Source: Labilibaculum sp. DW002
Lineage (GTDB): Bacteria; Bacteroidota; Bacteroidia; Bacteroidales; Marinifilaceae
Assembly (NCBI RefSeq): GCF_029029525.1
Contig: NZ_JAKJSC010000005.1
Span: 124,001 to 188,000, forward strand
Direction: 5' to 3'
Length of the DNA stretch: 64,000 nucleotides
Shown here: positions 42,819 through 52,156 of the stretch, piece by piece
Layout of the letters: every line of letters starts with the position of its first letter
Numbering within the stretch: the stretch's first letter is position 1
The notes under the pieces: model-generated
Told to the model about the DNA's origin: nothing
Databases searched by the model: none
Seen by the model: only the letters and a program-made list of their open reading frames with translations
Program-made: the position numbers and the translations under genes

Positions 42819-42846
42819 GTAAAGACGCAATGCATTGCGTCTCTAC
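42819..42846 (+). repeat. REP palindrome, copy 3 (upstream of RAYT)
   Basis: Identical 28-base palindrome 33 bases before the RAYT start, preceded by TGCACAAC as in copies 1 and 2. Confidence 0.88.
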
Positions 42847-42879
42847 CAATAAAACGTGATGTAATATCTAAACAAAGGA

Positions 42880-43428
42880 ATGGCAGAAAAATTTCAGAAC
42901 AAATATAGAATACCATCAGCCCGTTTGCAAAACTGGGATTATGGATCGAATGCCATGTACTTTGTGACCATTTGTACGCAAAATCGGGAATGCTATTTTG
43001 GCGATGTTGTAGATGGGGAAATGCATTTATCTGAAATTGGAAAAATCGTAGAAGAGGAATGGTTAAAAACATTTGAAATGCGACCTGATATGTGTTTGCA
43101 AATGGATGAATATGCGGTGATGCCTAATCATTTTCATGCTATTATCGTAATTGGCGAAAATCAATACAATGTGCAGCGTAAAGACGCAATGCATTGTGTC
43201 TCTACAAACAACAAATTTGCACCCCAATCAAAAAATCTGGCAGCAATAATGCGTGGTTTTAAATCAGGGGTGACTGTTAATGCCCGTAGAATAGACGCCG
43301 ATTTTGCTTGGCAAGCACGATTTCACGATCATATCATTCGAAATGACGAATCATTTCAACGAATAAGGAATTACATTTCTGAAAATCCGGTAAAATGGTC
43401 GAATGACAAATTTTATAATATTGGTTAA
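42880..43428 (+). CDS. REP-associated tyrosine transposase (RAYT, IS200-like Y1 family)
   Basis: A 182-residue single-strand DNA transposase. The HUH motif is H84-F-H86 in VMPNHFHAII; the expected catalytic tyrosine is Y165 in RNYISENPVKW. The N-terminal NAMYFVTICTQNRECYFG is the usual Bacteroidota RAYT opening. Between the HUH motif and the helical part there is an insert (about 96-110, YNVQRKDAMHCVSTN) encoded by a REP palindrome that keeps the frame. All catalytic residues are present. It may mobilise or maintain the REP copies at 40272, 41584, 42819 and its own, or be domesticated. Confidence 0.88.
   Translation: MAEKFQNKYRIPSARLQNWDYGSNAMYFVTICTQNRECYFGDVVDGEMHLSEIGKIVEEEWLKTFEMRPDMCLQMDEYAVMPNHFHAIIVIGENQYNVQRKDAMHCVSTNNKFAPQSKNLAAIMRGFKSGVTVNARRIDADFAWQARFHDHIIRNDESFQRIRNYISENPVKWSNDKFYNIG
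43178..43205 (+). repeat. REP palindrome, copy 4 (inside the RAYT frame)
   Basis: Same palindrome with one change (ATTGTGTCT in the right arm), read in frame as part of the RAYT protein. Confidence 0.85.
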
Positions 43429-43451
43429 CAACCATACTAACACAGTTCATA

Positions 43452-44354
43452 ATGAGAAGTAAGCCCATGAGATCTATTGTATTATTAGCTATAATTTGCG
43501 GATTGATATCGTGCAATTCTAAAAATGAAAAAACTCAAGAGAAAATTGCCGATAACCAAGAACTAATTGAGATCTATAAAGCCGATCAGGGAGATCGTAG
43601 AACAGATAAGATAGATTGGAATGTTGTAGGAAAGCGAGATAGCATAAGAAAGGCAAGAGTTTCTGAATTATTAGATTCGAATAAGGTGCTTACCTCACAG
43701 GATTATCATCATGCCGCTATGCTTTTTCAGCATGGAGGAGATTCCATTGCTTACGGAATGGCTGTGAAATTAATGAAGAAATCGATTGAGTTGGATTCAA
43801 CGGCTAACAAATGGTTATTGGCCGCTGCAATTGATAGAAACCTTTTGAGTAGGCAAAAGCCGCAGATTTATGGTACGCAATATTGGAGAATGAATGATGA
43901 GCCTTGGGAGATGCGCGATATGGATACAACGCTTATTACTGATGCAGAGCGAATAGAATATGGTGTAGGTACTTTGGCTCAACAAAAAGAAAAGCTAAAG
44001 CAGATGAATCGCAAAAAGCTAAACGAATTGGTGAAGGAAGGAAAAACGACAGATGAATTAATTCAGTTCATAAAAAGCGAAGATCCCGACTTATCAAAAT
44101 ACGATATCTCCGAAAGAGGAGTTAATAGTTTTGCCTATGAATTGTGGGCACAAGGAAAAGAAAAAGAGGCTTTGAAGGTTTTTAAATTGAATACAGAATT
44201 GTATCCAAAAGGTTATAATGCTTTTGATAGTTACGGCGAATGCCTTTTGAAGTTAGGCGATAAAGCAAATGCAATAAAGGCTTATCAAAAATCATTAGAA
44301 TTAAATCCTAAGAATAAAAATGCTGAGAAAGTACTGGCAGAAATAAACAGCTAA
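43452..44354 (+). CDS. DUF6624/TPR-type lipoprotein
   Basis: A 300-residue exported lipoprotein: MRSKPMRSIVLLAIICGLISC ends in lipidated C21. The middle region has the DUF6624 pattern (DYHHAAMLFQHGGDSIAYG, then DSTANKWLLAAAIDRNLL and QKPQIYGTQY) and the C-terminus (about 225-295) has TPR-like helix pairs (ALKVFKLNTELYPKGYNAFD, AIKAYQKSLELNPKN). Its role is unknown, probably protein contact in the periplasm. The next gene begins directly after its stop codon, so they form one unit. Confidence 0.7.
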   Translation: MRSKPMRSIVLLAIICGLISCNSKNEKTQEKIADNQELIEIYKADQGDRRTDKIDWNVVGKRDSIRKARVSELLDSNKVLTSQDYHHAAMLFQHGGDSIAYGMAVKLMKKSIELDSTANKWLLAAAIDRNLLSRQKPQIYGTQYWRMNDEPWEMRDMDTTLITDAERIEYGVGTLAQQKEKLKQMNRKKLNELVKEGKTTDELIQFIKSEDPDLSKYDISERGVNSFAYELWAQGKEKEALKVFKLNTELYPKGYNAFDSYGECLLKLGDKANAIKAYQKSLELNPKNKNAEKVLAEINS

Positions 44355-44843
44355 ATGAAAAAAGCATTAACACAAATTGATATTAAAGAATTAAGATACC
44401 AATGCAGAATGGGTTATCTTCTTCCTTCTATGCTTTTTCTATTTGGAAATGTTTTTGTTGGTGGAGCCTATGTTGCCAACTTTGGCTGGCTTGGAGTCGA
44501 TACTGAGATCTTGTTGATCATGGTATCAGTATTTGCTTGTTTATCGCTATTCATAGGCTACAAGATGAATTGGAAATACATTTCAGATATTAGTTACAAG
44601 GAGAAGCAGGTTGAAACGAAAATAGTTCAGAGGAAAGAGGCGAAGAGAGATTATGAAGCTGGAAGCGGAACTTTATATGTAGGGCAAGAAATGAAGGGCT
44701 TCGATTCTTATAGCATTATCGTTGAAAATACGAGATACAGAGTTGATGAAGAATTGTACTCAGCTTGCACTGAGGGCGGCGAAGTCTTGTTTAATTATGC
44801 GCCAAAAAGCCGATACCGTTTAAGTATTGAAGTAAAGAAATAA
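44355..44843 (+). CDS. Membrane protein of unknown function
   Basis: A 162-residue protein with two membrane helices (about 22-46 and 52-71) and a soluble C-terminal part rich in strands (TLYVGQEMKGFDSYSIIVEN), which could be an OB-like or SH3-like fold. It starts at the base after the preceding stop codon, so translation is probably coupled. A good terminator follows. No family recognised. Confidence 0.6.
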   Translation: MKKALTQIDIKELRYQCRMGYLLPSMLFLFGNVFVGGAYVANFGWLGVDTEILLIMVSVFACLSLFIGYKMNWKYISDISYKEKQVETKIVQRKEAKRDYEAGSGTLYVGQEMKGFDSYSIIVENTRYRVDEELYSACTEGGEVLFNYAPKSRYRLSIEVKK

Positions 44844-45163
44844 GCAAGTTTTTAAAAAGAAAATCTCTTAAGCTTAAAATTAATATAAGCTAGTAGAAAT
44901 AAAATAGACAAAGGTTGAATCATGTATTGGTTCAACCTTTTTTGTTGATTCGACGCAACCCTTTTGATAAGGGGCATCTTTTATTTGCAATGAATACTGT
45001 TTAGCACGATATTTGTTTAAATCAGTTTCGTATTTAATTAACAAGCACGCACAAAATTGAAATCATATGAAACGTCCATGCCAAAGCGATTTTGACACAC
45101 AGGGAGATGGTTATCTCAGCATGGTAAGTTCCATATGGCAACTAAAAATCAAATTATAATCAT
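44844..45163 (+). other. Intergenic region with a terminator
   Basis: About 320 bases with a clear hairpin terminator (44910-44944) and then AT-rich sequence leading to the SIMPL gene. A 30-codon frame at 45067-45159 is not supported. Two copies of AATCATATGAAA lie about 97 bases apart (45062 and 45159). Confidence 0.6.
44910..44944 (+). terminator. Intrinsic terminator
   Basis: Stem AAAGGTTGAA with TTCAACCTTT (10 bp) and an 11-base loop, followed by more T residues, 67 bases past the membrane protein gene. Confidence 0.85.
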
Positions 45164-45859
45164 ATGAAAAGAAATGTAATTGTTTTATTGACCGTTTTTT
45201 TGAGTTGTACAGCTATGGCTCAAGGACAGAAGAACTTTATCGATCAGAATTATATTGAAGTAAAAGGGGTTGCTGAAATGGAGATTGTTCCTAACGAAAT
45301 CTATTTAAATATTCATATAGACGAAAAAGACACCAAAAATAAAGAGAGTGTTGAAGTGTTGGAGAAGCAAATGTTCTCAGCATTGAAAAAGGCTGGTATA
45401 AACCTTGAGAAACAGCTTTCTGTATCTGATTTTGGAAGTAATTTAAAGTTTCACTTCATGAAAAGAACCAATGTAATGAAATCGAAAGATTTTGAATTGC
45501 TCGTTCATGATTCTAAAACACTTGCTAAGGTATTTGTAGAGCTTGAGAAAATTAAAATATCGAATATTAATATACTACGAGTAGATCATTCTGATATTGA
45601 AAAATATAGAAGAGAAGTTAAGATTAATGCAATGAAAGCTGGAAAAGAAAAAGCTACAGATTTATGTGAGGCAATAGGACAGACAGTAGGAAAAGCAATC
45701 TATATAAATGAAAGCTCGTCGCATTACAAAAATGAATATGCAAATACTGCCGTTCGAATTAGAGGAATGAGTAGCATGGCAAAAATGGATGTGCCGAATC
45801 TCGATTTTCAAAAAATTAAATTAGAATACTCAGTTTTGCTTCGTTTTGCAATAAATTAA
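45164..45859 (+). CDS. SIMPL-domain (DUF541) exported protein
   Basis: A 231-residue protein with signal peptide (MKRNVIVLLTVFLSCTAMAQ) and a SIMPL/DUF541 domain starting FIDQNYIEVKGVAEMEIVPN, with the characteristic KATDLCEAIGQTVGKAIYIN segment near 165-185. Members are periplasmic or outer-membrane-associated and of unclear function. Monocistronic, with its own terminator 10 bases downstream. Confidence 0.85.
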   Translation: MKRNVIVLLTVFLSCTAMAQGQKNFIDQNYIEVKGVAEMEIVPNEIYLNIHIDEKDTKNKESVEVLEKQMFSALKKAGINLEKQLSVSDFGSNLKFHFMKRTNVMKSKDFELLVHDSKTLAKVFVELEKIKISNINILRVDHSDIEKYRREVKINAMKAGKEKATDLCEAIGQTVGKAIYINESSSHYKNEYANTAVRIRGMSSMAKMDVPNLDFQKIKLEYSVLLRFAIN

Positions 45860-45868
45860 TGGAATTGT

Positions 45869-45894
45869 AAGCCTCATGAAAATGAGGCTTTTTT
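45869..45894 (+). terminator. Intrinsic terminator
   Basis: Stem AAGCCTCAT with ATGAGGCTT (9 bp), loop GAAA, then T residues, just past the SIMPL gene. Confidence 0.88.
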
Positions 45895-46006
45895 ATTGTT
45901 GTAATCTATCTTACGAGTAGTTTAAAGGCTAAAATTTCAGGTTCTGTTTTTCTCACCAAATATTTTTTTTGTTCTTTTGTGGAGAATTACCAAATCAAGA
46001 AATTAA

Positions 46007-46741
46007 ATGATCAAGATATTATCATATCCTTTAAGCGTTATATTCTATATCCTATTTTTACTTTTATTGGTTATTTTTCATCCAATACAAGTCATTAGTC
46101 ATAAGCTTTTCGGATACCAAGCACATAAGAATTCTGTTGACGTTCTAAACTTTTTTTTGATGCGTGTTGTCGTATTTTTAGGCGTAAGAATCACTTCTTT
46201 ACCAAAATGTAATCTCCCAACCGATCGTCCTTTAATAATCGTTTCAAATCACCAGGGAGTTTATGACATTCCTCCAATTGTTTGGTTGTTTAGAAAACAT
46301 CACGCAAAGTTTATTTCTAAAAAAGAGCTAGCCAAAAATATTCCTAGTGTTTCTTATAATCTTCGTCATTCGGGAGCTGCTTTAATCGATCGTAAAAATA
46401 GAGCACAAGCAATACCTGAAATTTCTAAATTGGGAGATTTAATTGCAAAGAATAATTATGCAGCTTGCATTTTTCCAGAAGGAACTCGCAGCAAAACCGG
46501 CCAAATGAAAAAGTTTAAAGCTGGTGGCATTGAGGCTTTGCTTAAAGCTGCTCCAAATTCGCTAATTGTTCCTTTTGTAATAGATGGAAATTATCAAATA
46601 GAGAAAAATGGCATGTTTCCTTTGTGTTTAGGAGCAAAAGTACGTTACAAAGTTTTGGATCCAATTGAACCTGGAAACAATTCAGCAATTGAAATAACTG
46701 AAAAAGTGGAAAGTTTGATTCGAAAAGAATTGAATCAGTAA
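46007..46741 (+). CDS. plsC: 1-acyl-sn-glycerol-3-phosphate acyltransferase
   Basis: Adds the second acyl chain in phosphatidic acid synthesis at the inner membrane. A membrane helix (about 8-30) precedes motif I NHQGVYD (H82, D87, the HX4D pair), and motif III FPEGTRS is at 156-162. The protein is 244 residues, normal for PlsC. A patatin-like lipase gene begins 57 bases later on the same strand, so the two may be one phospholipid operon. Confidence 0.93.
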   Translation: MIKILSYPLSVIFYILFLLLLVIFHPIQVISHKLFGYQAHKNSVDVLNFFLMRVVVFLGVRITSLPKCNLPTDRPLIIVSNHQGVYDIPPIVWLFRKHHAKFISKKELAKNIPSVSYNLRHSGAALIDRKNRAQAIPEISKLGDLIAKNNYAACIFPEGTRSKTGQMKKFKAGGIEALLKAAPNSLIVPFVIDGNYQIEKNGMFPLCLGAKVRYKVLDPIEPGNNSAIEITEKVESLIRKELNQ

Positions 46742-46798
46742 TAGATAGTATTTAAAGCTTCTTTTGTCGAGAGAGAGCTTTTATTAAATTGATCAGAA

Positions 46799-47650
46799 AT
46801 GAATGAGCAGCAAGAAAAAACAGCACTAGTAGTAGAAGGTGGTGCAATGCGTGGAATTTTTGCCGCTGGAGTGTTAGATCAATTTATGGAAGCTGATTTT
46901 AATCCTTTTGAAACGGTTCTAGGTGTTTCTGCAGGTGCGATTAATGCAGCAGCTTATTTGGCAAAACAGAAAGGTCGAAACTTTAAAGTGTTTACGGATT
47001 ATTCTTTGCGTCCAGAATACATTAGTTGGAAAAAATTTCTGAATGGTGGTCATTTAATGGATTTGGATTGGTCTTGGGACATCACCACGCGAGATTTGCC
47101 AATAAGTACTGATATCTTGTTTGCCGAGAATCCTGATTTTGAAATTGGTGTAACCATGAATTCTGACGGTCGCTCACAATTTATAAAACCCGATGCAGAT
47201 AGTCTTAGTCATGTAATGAAAGCAAGCTGCACGGTTCCTCTTTTTTATCGAAAATTCCTAAAAATAGAGAATGAAATTGTTTCGGATGGTGGAGTGTCTG
47301 CACCAATTCCAATTCAAAGAGCAATAGAAAAAGGTGCTACAAAAATAATGGTGATTCGTTCGCGTCCAGATTCTTTTCGAATGAAAAAAGGATTAGAGGC
47401 CAGATTAGGGAAATTTCTTTTTCGCAAATATCCTGGACTGGTAAGTGCTTTGCAAAAACGCCCCGAAATATACAATTCAGCTATTGAATTGATTCAAAAC
47501 CCGCCAAAAAATCTACAAATATTTGATGTTTGTCCTCCAGAAAGTTTCCAAACCAAACGATTTACCCAAGACTATGATTTATTAGTTAAGGATTATGAAT
47601 TAGGGCGAGAAACGGGTAGAATAGCCATCGAGAAGTGGAATTGCAAATAA
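46799..47650 (+). CDS. Patatin-like phospholipase (RssA-type)
   Basis: A 283-residue cytoplasmic patatin. It has the glycine-rich GGAMRG loop (14-19), the GVSAG nucleophile box with S44 (42-46) and the dyad aspartate D163 in SDGGV. There is no signal peptide and no barrel, unlike the patatin at 14633. It follows plsC, which suggests turnover of membrane phospholipid in balance with synthesis. Confidence 0.9.
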   Translation: MNEQQEKTALVVEGGAMRGIFAAGVLDQFMEADFNPFETVLGVSAGAINAAAYLAKQKGRNFKVFTDYSLRPEYISWKKFLNGGHLMDLDWSWDITTRDLPISTDILFAENPDFEIGVTMNSDGRSQFIKPDADSLSHVMKASCTVPLFYRKFLKIENEIVSDGGVSAPIPIQRAIEKGATKIMVIRSRPDSFRMKKGLEARLGKFLFRKYPGLVSALQKRPEIYNSAIELIQNPPKNLQIFDVCPPESFQTKRFTQDYDLLVKDYELGRETGRIAIEKWNCK

Positions 47651-47766
47651 AATTAATTTCCGATTAAACCTTTTTACCTTTCACGCGTCTATAAAGTGAA
47701 CTAAAATCCTGAAAAGAGACTTATTTATCGGCCAAATGTTAATGAAAATCTAAAATGGTAAATTTA

Positions 47767-47798
47767 TTGATGTATTTGGATTCTGAGTTGTAAGTTTG
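47767..47798 (+). promoter_or_regulatory. Candidate promoter of the barrel receptor gene
   Basis: TAAGTTTG (47791-47798) lies 20 bases after TTGA (47767-47770), a near match to the Bacteroidota consensus; the ATG is 34 bases downstream. Confidence 0.45.
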
Positions 47799-47832
47799 TT
47801 AGGGCAATTTTAAAAACTTTATAATCTACTAA

Positions 47833-50319
47833 ATGAATCGATTAATTCTTTTGATAAGCTTTTGTGTTTTATTTACATCAGCAAAAGCAACTGTACCTGT
47901 TGGGAACTCTGAAATTAAAGGAGGAGTAATAAAGGGTATTGTTATGGATAATGCAATGGATATTCCTGTGGAATATGCAACTGTATCAGTTTACACGATG
48001 ACTGATTCGACATTGATTGACGGAACAATTACCAATGGGAAAGGTGAATTTGAACTCCAAAAGTTAAAACCAGGAAAATACTTTGTTGAAGTTTCATTCA
48101 TTGGCTATAATAAAGCAATGGTTCGAAATATTCCCATCAACAAAAAACAAAAAATAGCAAATCTGAAAATTGTTAACCTTCGACAATCTACTGAATCATT
48201 AAATGAGGTGGTGGTGACATCAGAAAGGTTACCGGTACAATATCAAATTGATAAAAAAGTGATTCCGGTAAGTCGTCAAATTACAGCTGCAAGTGGTACT
48301 GCTGTGGATGTTTTGGAGAATGTGCCATCGGTTAGTGTTGATATTGAAGGGAATGTTAGTTTGAGAGGGAATTCGAATTTTACCGTTTTGGTAGATGGTA
48401 AACCTTCCATATTAGATGCCTCCGATATCTTAGAGCAAATGCCTGCTAGTGTGATTGAGAACATCGAAATTATCACCAACCCTTCAGCAAAATACGATCC
48501 AGAAGGAACTGCAGGTATTATCAATATCATTACAAAAAAGAATACAGAAAAAGGTTTAAATGGTGTTGTTAACCTTAGTTTGGGAAGTCAAGAGAACTAC
48601 AATAGTGATTTCTTAATAAACTATAGAAAGAAGAAATGGAACTGGAATTTTGGATTGGATTATAGCAATCGACAGTTTGAAGGAACTAGTCATACTGAAA
48701 ATAGAACTACTTACGAAGGTCTTACCAATACTGTAATATCGGATGGTGAATCTAAAATGAAACGCTCTGGTTATGGAATTAGAACAGGTTTCGATTTTGA
48801 TATCAATAAGAAAAATCAAGTGTCTTTTGGTTTTAGATATGGAACCAGAGAAATGGAAAGAGGTTCTATTCTCGACTATCAGGAATTTGATAGTAATAGC
48901 TCCGATAAAGCATTGTATGATAGCAAAAACTTGTGGAGTAAGGAGATGACCTTTATCAATTCAAACTTATCATATACTAAGAAATTTGAAGGGAAAGGAC
49001 ATCAATTGGCTACTCAGGTGAGTTATTCACGCCGAGGGAGTGGTGATGAGCAATCAACTAATGAGTTAAAAGTTGGGAACGACATTGTTAGTGGAAAAAT
49101 TGCAACAGAAGAAGGGCCAGGAAGTCGTTGGGAAATCCGTTCAGACTATACTTTGCCTTTGGGTAAGGATTCAAAATTTGAGTTTGGATACCAAGGACAG
49201 GTTCGTTCAAGTGAAGCAGATACCAAACAAGAGCACTACAATACAGCTATCAAAGCTTACGATTATCAACCATTGTATAGTCATGATGTAACATACGATC
49301 GTCAGGTACATGGATTGTATACAACTTATGCTTCAAAAATTGGCAAGTTTGGTTACCAGCTTGGTTTCAGATCTGAATATACCAATCGCGAAATTGATTT
49401 TAAAGGAGAATTAGAGAAGTTTACCATTGAAAGATGGGATTTCTTCCCAACGATTCATACACAAATGGATTTAGGCTCGGATAATCAGGTAATGGCAAGT
49501 TATACAAGAAGAATAAGACGTCCTAGAGGATATTACTTAGAGCCTTTTGTAACTTGGAGTGATGCATACAATGTTCGACAAGGTAACCCAAATTTGGATC
49601 CTGAGTACATTGACTCATACGAGTTGGGATACATGAAACGATTTGGAGATCAGTCGGTTTCTATTGAGGCCTATTATAAGGTGACGCATGATAAAATTGA
49701 AAGTATTAGATATCCCTGGAATGATCAAAGTAATGTTACATCTGGAGATCAGTCTAATGTCATGAAAAATACCTTTGTGAATGTTGGTAATGATTATTCT
49801 TTGGGTATTGAGACCACATTAAATTTATCATTTGCGAAATGGTTTAAAAACGATTTAATTGGAAATTTCTATCACTACCAAGAAGAGGGTGATTATATCA
49901 TAACCAATTCAGCTGATGAAGATATCTATCAGGATTTTTCTACCTCAAGTTACAATTGGAGTTTGAGAAACAACTCAACATTCATTATTGATAAGGCAAC
50001 TAGATTTCAATTTACAGCCAACTATAATTCCGATACAAATTGGGCACAAGGAAAACGAGAAGGCTTTTTTACAACATCTGCAGCTTTAAAAAGAGATTTT
50101 CTTAAGCGAAAATTATCTGCAACTTTTCAGGTTCGCGATATATTTGGAACTGCAAAACATGAGACTTTGTATGAAGGTGAGAACTTCTACAATTTTAGTC
50201 AGTTCAATCGCAAATCGCCAGTGTTTAGTTTAAAACTTAGCTTTAAAATCAATAATTATAAAGTGAAAAGAGGAAAAGGAAATGGCAGTGGAGTTGATGT
50301 GGAAGAATTTGAAATGTAG
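47833..50319 (+). CDS. TonB-dependent-receptor-like outer-membrane protein
   Basis: An 828-residue exported protein with signal peptide (1-19), a carboxypeptidase-regulatory-like domain (about 30-118: KGIVMDNAMDIPVEYATVSV), a plug-like region (about 130-235: TAVDVLENVPSVSVDIEGNV, VDGKPSILDASDI, and INIITKK) and a large C-terminal beta barrel of the outer-membrane-beta-barrel family. The C-terminus ends in a short basic and acidic tail, not in the usual aromatic residue. No SusD partner is next to it. The substrate is unknown. Confidence 0.88.
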   Translation: MNRLILLISFCVLFTSAKATVPVGNSEIKGGVIKGIVMDNAMDIPVEYATVSVYTMTDSTLIDGTITNGKGEFELQKLKPGKYFVEVSFIGYNKAMVRNIPINKKQKIANLKIVNLRQSTESLNEVVVTSERLPVQYQIDKKVIPVSRQITAASGTAVDVLENVPSVSVDIEGNVSLRGNSNFTVLVDGKPSILDASDILEQMPASVIENIEIITNPSAKYDPEGTAGIINIITKKNTEKGLNGVVNLSLGSQENYNSDFLINYRKKKWNWNFGLDYSNRQFEGTSHTENRTTYEGLTNTVISDGESKMKRSGYGIRTGFDFDINKKNQVSFGFRYGTREMERGSILDYQEFDSNSSDKALYDSKNLWSKEMTFINSNLSYTKKFEGKGHQLATQVSYSRRGSGDEQSTNELKVGNDIVSGKIATEEGPGSRWEIRSDYTLPLGKDSKFEFGYQGQVRSSEADTKQEHYNTAIKAYDYQPLYSHDVTYDRQVHGLYTTYASKIGKFGYQLGFRSEYTNREIDFKGELEKFTIERWDFFPTIHTQMDLGSDNQVMASYTRRIRRPRGYYLEPFVTWSDAYNVRQGNPNLDPEYIDSYELGYMKRFGDQSVSIEAYYKVTHDKIESIRYPWNDQSNVTSGDQSNVMKNTFVNVGNDYSLGIETTLNLSFAKWFKNDLIGNFYHYQEEGDYIITNSADEDIYQDFSTSSYNWSLRNNSTFIIDKATRFQFTANYNSDTNWAQGKREGFFTTSAALKRDFLKRKLSATFQVRDIFGTAKHETLYEGENFYNFSQFNRKSPVFSLKLSFKINNYKVKRGKGNGSGVDVEEFEM

Positions 50320-50342
50320 AAACCATTAAAAATATAAAGGAG

Positions 50343-50373
50343 AACTCACGGAATTAATTTCGTGAGTTTTTTT
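50343..50373 (+). terminator. Intrinsic terminator
   Basis: An 11-bp stem with one G-U pair (50343-50353 with 50358-50368) ending in seven T residues, 24 bases past the receptor gene. Confidence 0.88.
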
Positions 50374-50413
50374 GATATTTGTACTTTATCGATTCAAAAT
50401 AAAGAAGCTAAGA

Positions 50414-51259
50414 ATGAAATATATTGGAGCACATGTGAGTGCAGCTGGAGGAGTAGAAAATGCACCCGAGAATGCAGCTAAAATTGGGGCGAAAGCTTTT
50501 GCTCTTTTCACTAAAAATCAAAGGCAATGGACTGCTAAGCCTTTGACGGACGAGAGTGCAGATCTATTTAAAGAGAATTGTGATAAATATGGCTACGAAG
50601 CATCTCAGATATTAGCTCACGATAGTTACCTCATTAACTTAGGTCATCCCGATAAGTTATCTCTAGAGAAATCTAGAAATGCATTTTTGGATGAGATGCA
50701 ACGTTGCGAAAAGTTGGGCTTGGATCGTTTAAACTTTCATCCAGGAAGTCATTTAAAAAAGGTCTCCATTGACGAATGTTTGCATACCATTTCCGATTCG
50801 ATTAATTGGGCTTTGGATAAAACCAATGGCGTTAGTGCTGTTATTGAAAATACGGCAGGGCAAGGAAGTAATTTAGGCTTTTCATTCGAGCAAATTGCAG
50901 CCATCATCGATCGTGTTGAAGATCAATCGAGAGTTGCTGTTTGTATTGATACTTGCCACGTATTCACTGCTGGTTATGATATATCTACAAAAATTGGTTT
51001 TGAAAATGTTTTTGCAGATTTTGAGCGTATTATTGGCTTTGAATACTTAAAGGGAATGCATTTAAATGATTCAAAGAAAGAACTGGCTACAAAAGTTGAT
51101 CGTCACGAATTAATTGGACAAGGGTTTATTGGTCTTTCGGCTTTCGAATATTTAATGAACGATGCTCGTTTCAATAATATTCCAATGGTTCTTGAAACAC
51201 CAAACGCTGATCATTGGGCTGATGAAATTAAATTACTTTACAGCTTAGAAAAGAAGTGA
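50414..51259 (+). CDS. nfo: Endonuclease IV (deoxyribonuclease IV)
   Basis: Cuts DNA at abasic sites in base excision repair. The 281-residue protein opens [17 protein letters not shown] and includes the conserved [34 protein letters not shown] and HLNDSK segments that carry the metal ligands. ATG 50414 is chosen because the family start is exact; an upstream ATG at 50372 adds 14 residues and overlaps the terminator. Confidence 0.96.
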   Translation: MKYIGAHVSAAGGVENAPENAAKIGAKAFALFTKNQRQWTAKPLTDESADLFKENCDKYGYEASQILAHDSYLINLGHPDKLSLEKSRNAFLDEMQRCEKLGLDRLNFHPGSHLKKVSIDECLHTISDSINWALDKTNGVSAVIENTAGQGSNLGFSFEQIAAIIDRVEDQSRVAVCIDTCHVFTAGYDISTKIGFENVFADFERIIGFEYLKGMHLNDSKKELATKVDRHELIGQGFIGLSAFEYLMNDARFNNIPMVLETPNADHWADEIKLLYSLEKK

Positions 51260-51322
51260 TTGGTTTTTAATAGATGCGATACCCAACAAGCTTAATTGGT
51301 TTACTAAATAATGGATTCTTTA

Positions 51323-52075
51323 TTATAAGACTGCAGAAATAACAATTATCGAACCCGTAACAATGTTAATACCAATTACAATCTTACGGAACTTTTCCGG
51401 TTCAATTTTTCCAGAAAACTTGGAGCCTAAATGAGAACCAAAAAACAAAATAGGAATGCAGAATAGTGCCAGGTTAATCGATTCCATCTCTATCATTCCT
51501 TTCATTAAAAATGCTGCTGTCGTAAAAAAAGAAGAAAAAGTACTAAACCAAGCAAATATACCTCGGAAGCGATCCTTTTGATATCCTTTTCTATTCATGG
51601 CAATAACCAAAGGTGGACCTCCCACCGATATAGCACTGGTTAGTGCTCCGCTAACAAAGCCTGCAAATACAATTGGAAGTGAAAGGAAATGTTTTGCTAA
51701 TTTTACTTTGCCCAGCATTTGAATCGAAAAAAGCACCACTAAAATACCTGTTAGTAAACGCAATGTTTCACTGTTAATATATTTTAGTGCATAAATGCCT
51801 AAAGGAATTCCCCCTAAACTCGCAATAAACATTGGAATAAAGTAATAAGCTTTTATTTTCTCCTGTAGCTTAAACAAAATAACCAAGCTTGTTATTAAAT
51901 TGAACAGGCTCATAGCAGGGACAAGAACCTGCATAGGGAAAAGTAATGAAAGAAAGGGTACAGCAAGTAATGCAAATCCAAACCCCGTCATTCCTTTAAT
52001 AAAAGCAGCAGAAAGAATAACTAAAGCACAAAGAATAATTTGAATTAGTGTAATATCGTGCATAACTAAGCTCAA
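51323..52075 (-). CDS. TauE/SafE-family membrane transporter
   Basis: A 250-residue inner-membrane protein with about eight helices and the two related halves seen in TauE/SafE (anion permease) proteins, including KGMTGFGFALLAVPFLSLLFP near the N-terminus and GGPPLVIAM in the middle. Family members export sulfite or sulfoacetate; the substrate here is unknown. It is convergent with nfo and sits 81 bases downstream of MarC on the same strand. Confidence 0.88.
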   Translation of the reverse strand: MSLVMHDITLIQIILCALVILSAAFIKGMTGFGFALLAVPFLSLLFPMQVLVPAMSLFNLITSLVILFKLQEKIKAYYFIPMFIASLGGIPLGIYALKYINSETLRLLTGILVVLFSIQMLGKVKLAKHFLSLPIVFAGFVSGALTSAISVGGPPLVIAMNRKGYQKDRFRGIFAWFSTFSSFFTTAAFLMKGMIEMESINLALFCIPILFFGSHLGSKFSGKIEPEKFRKIVIGINIVTGSIIVISAVL

Positions 52076-52156
52076 TTAAAAATGAGAGTAGATTAGGACA
52101 AAGGTAGTACAAGTACTAATTGTTTGTGCGTTAAATAAGTTTAAAACATTTCAGTT

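Noticed and set aside
40272-42846. REP palindromes as intrinsic terminators
   Set aside because: The stems are not followed by T runs and occur at the same spacing to fixed flanks, which fits REP elements better.
45067-45159. A 30-codon frame before the SIMPL gene
   Set aside because: No signal, domain or repeat supports it, and it lies in a spacer with a duplicate AATCATATGAAA word.
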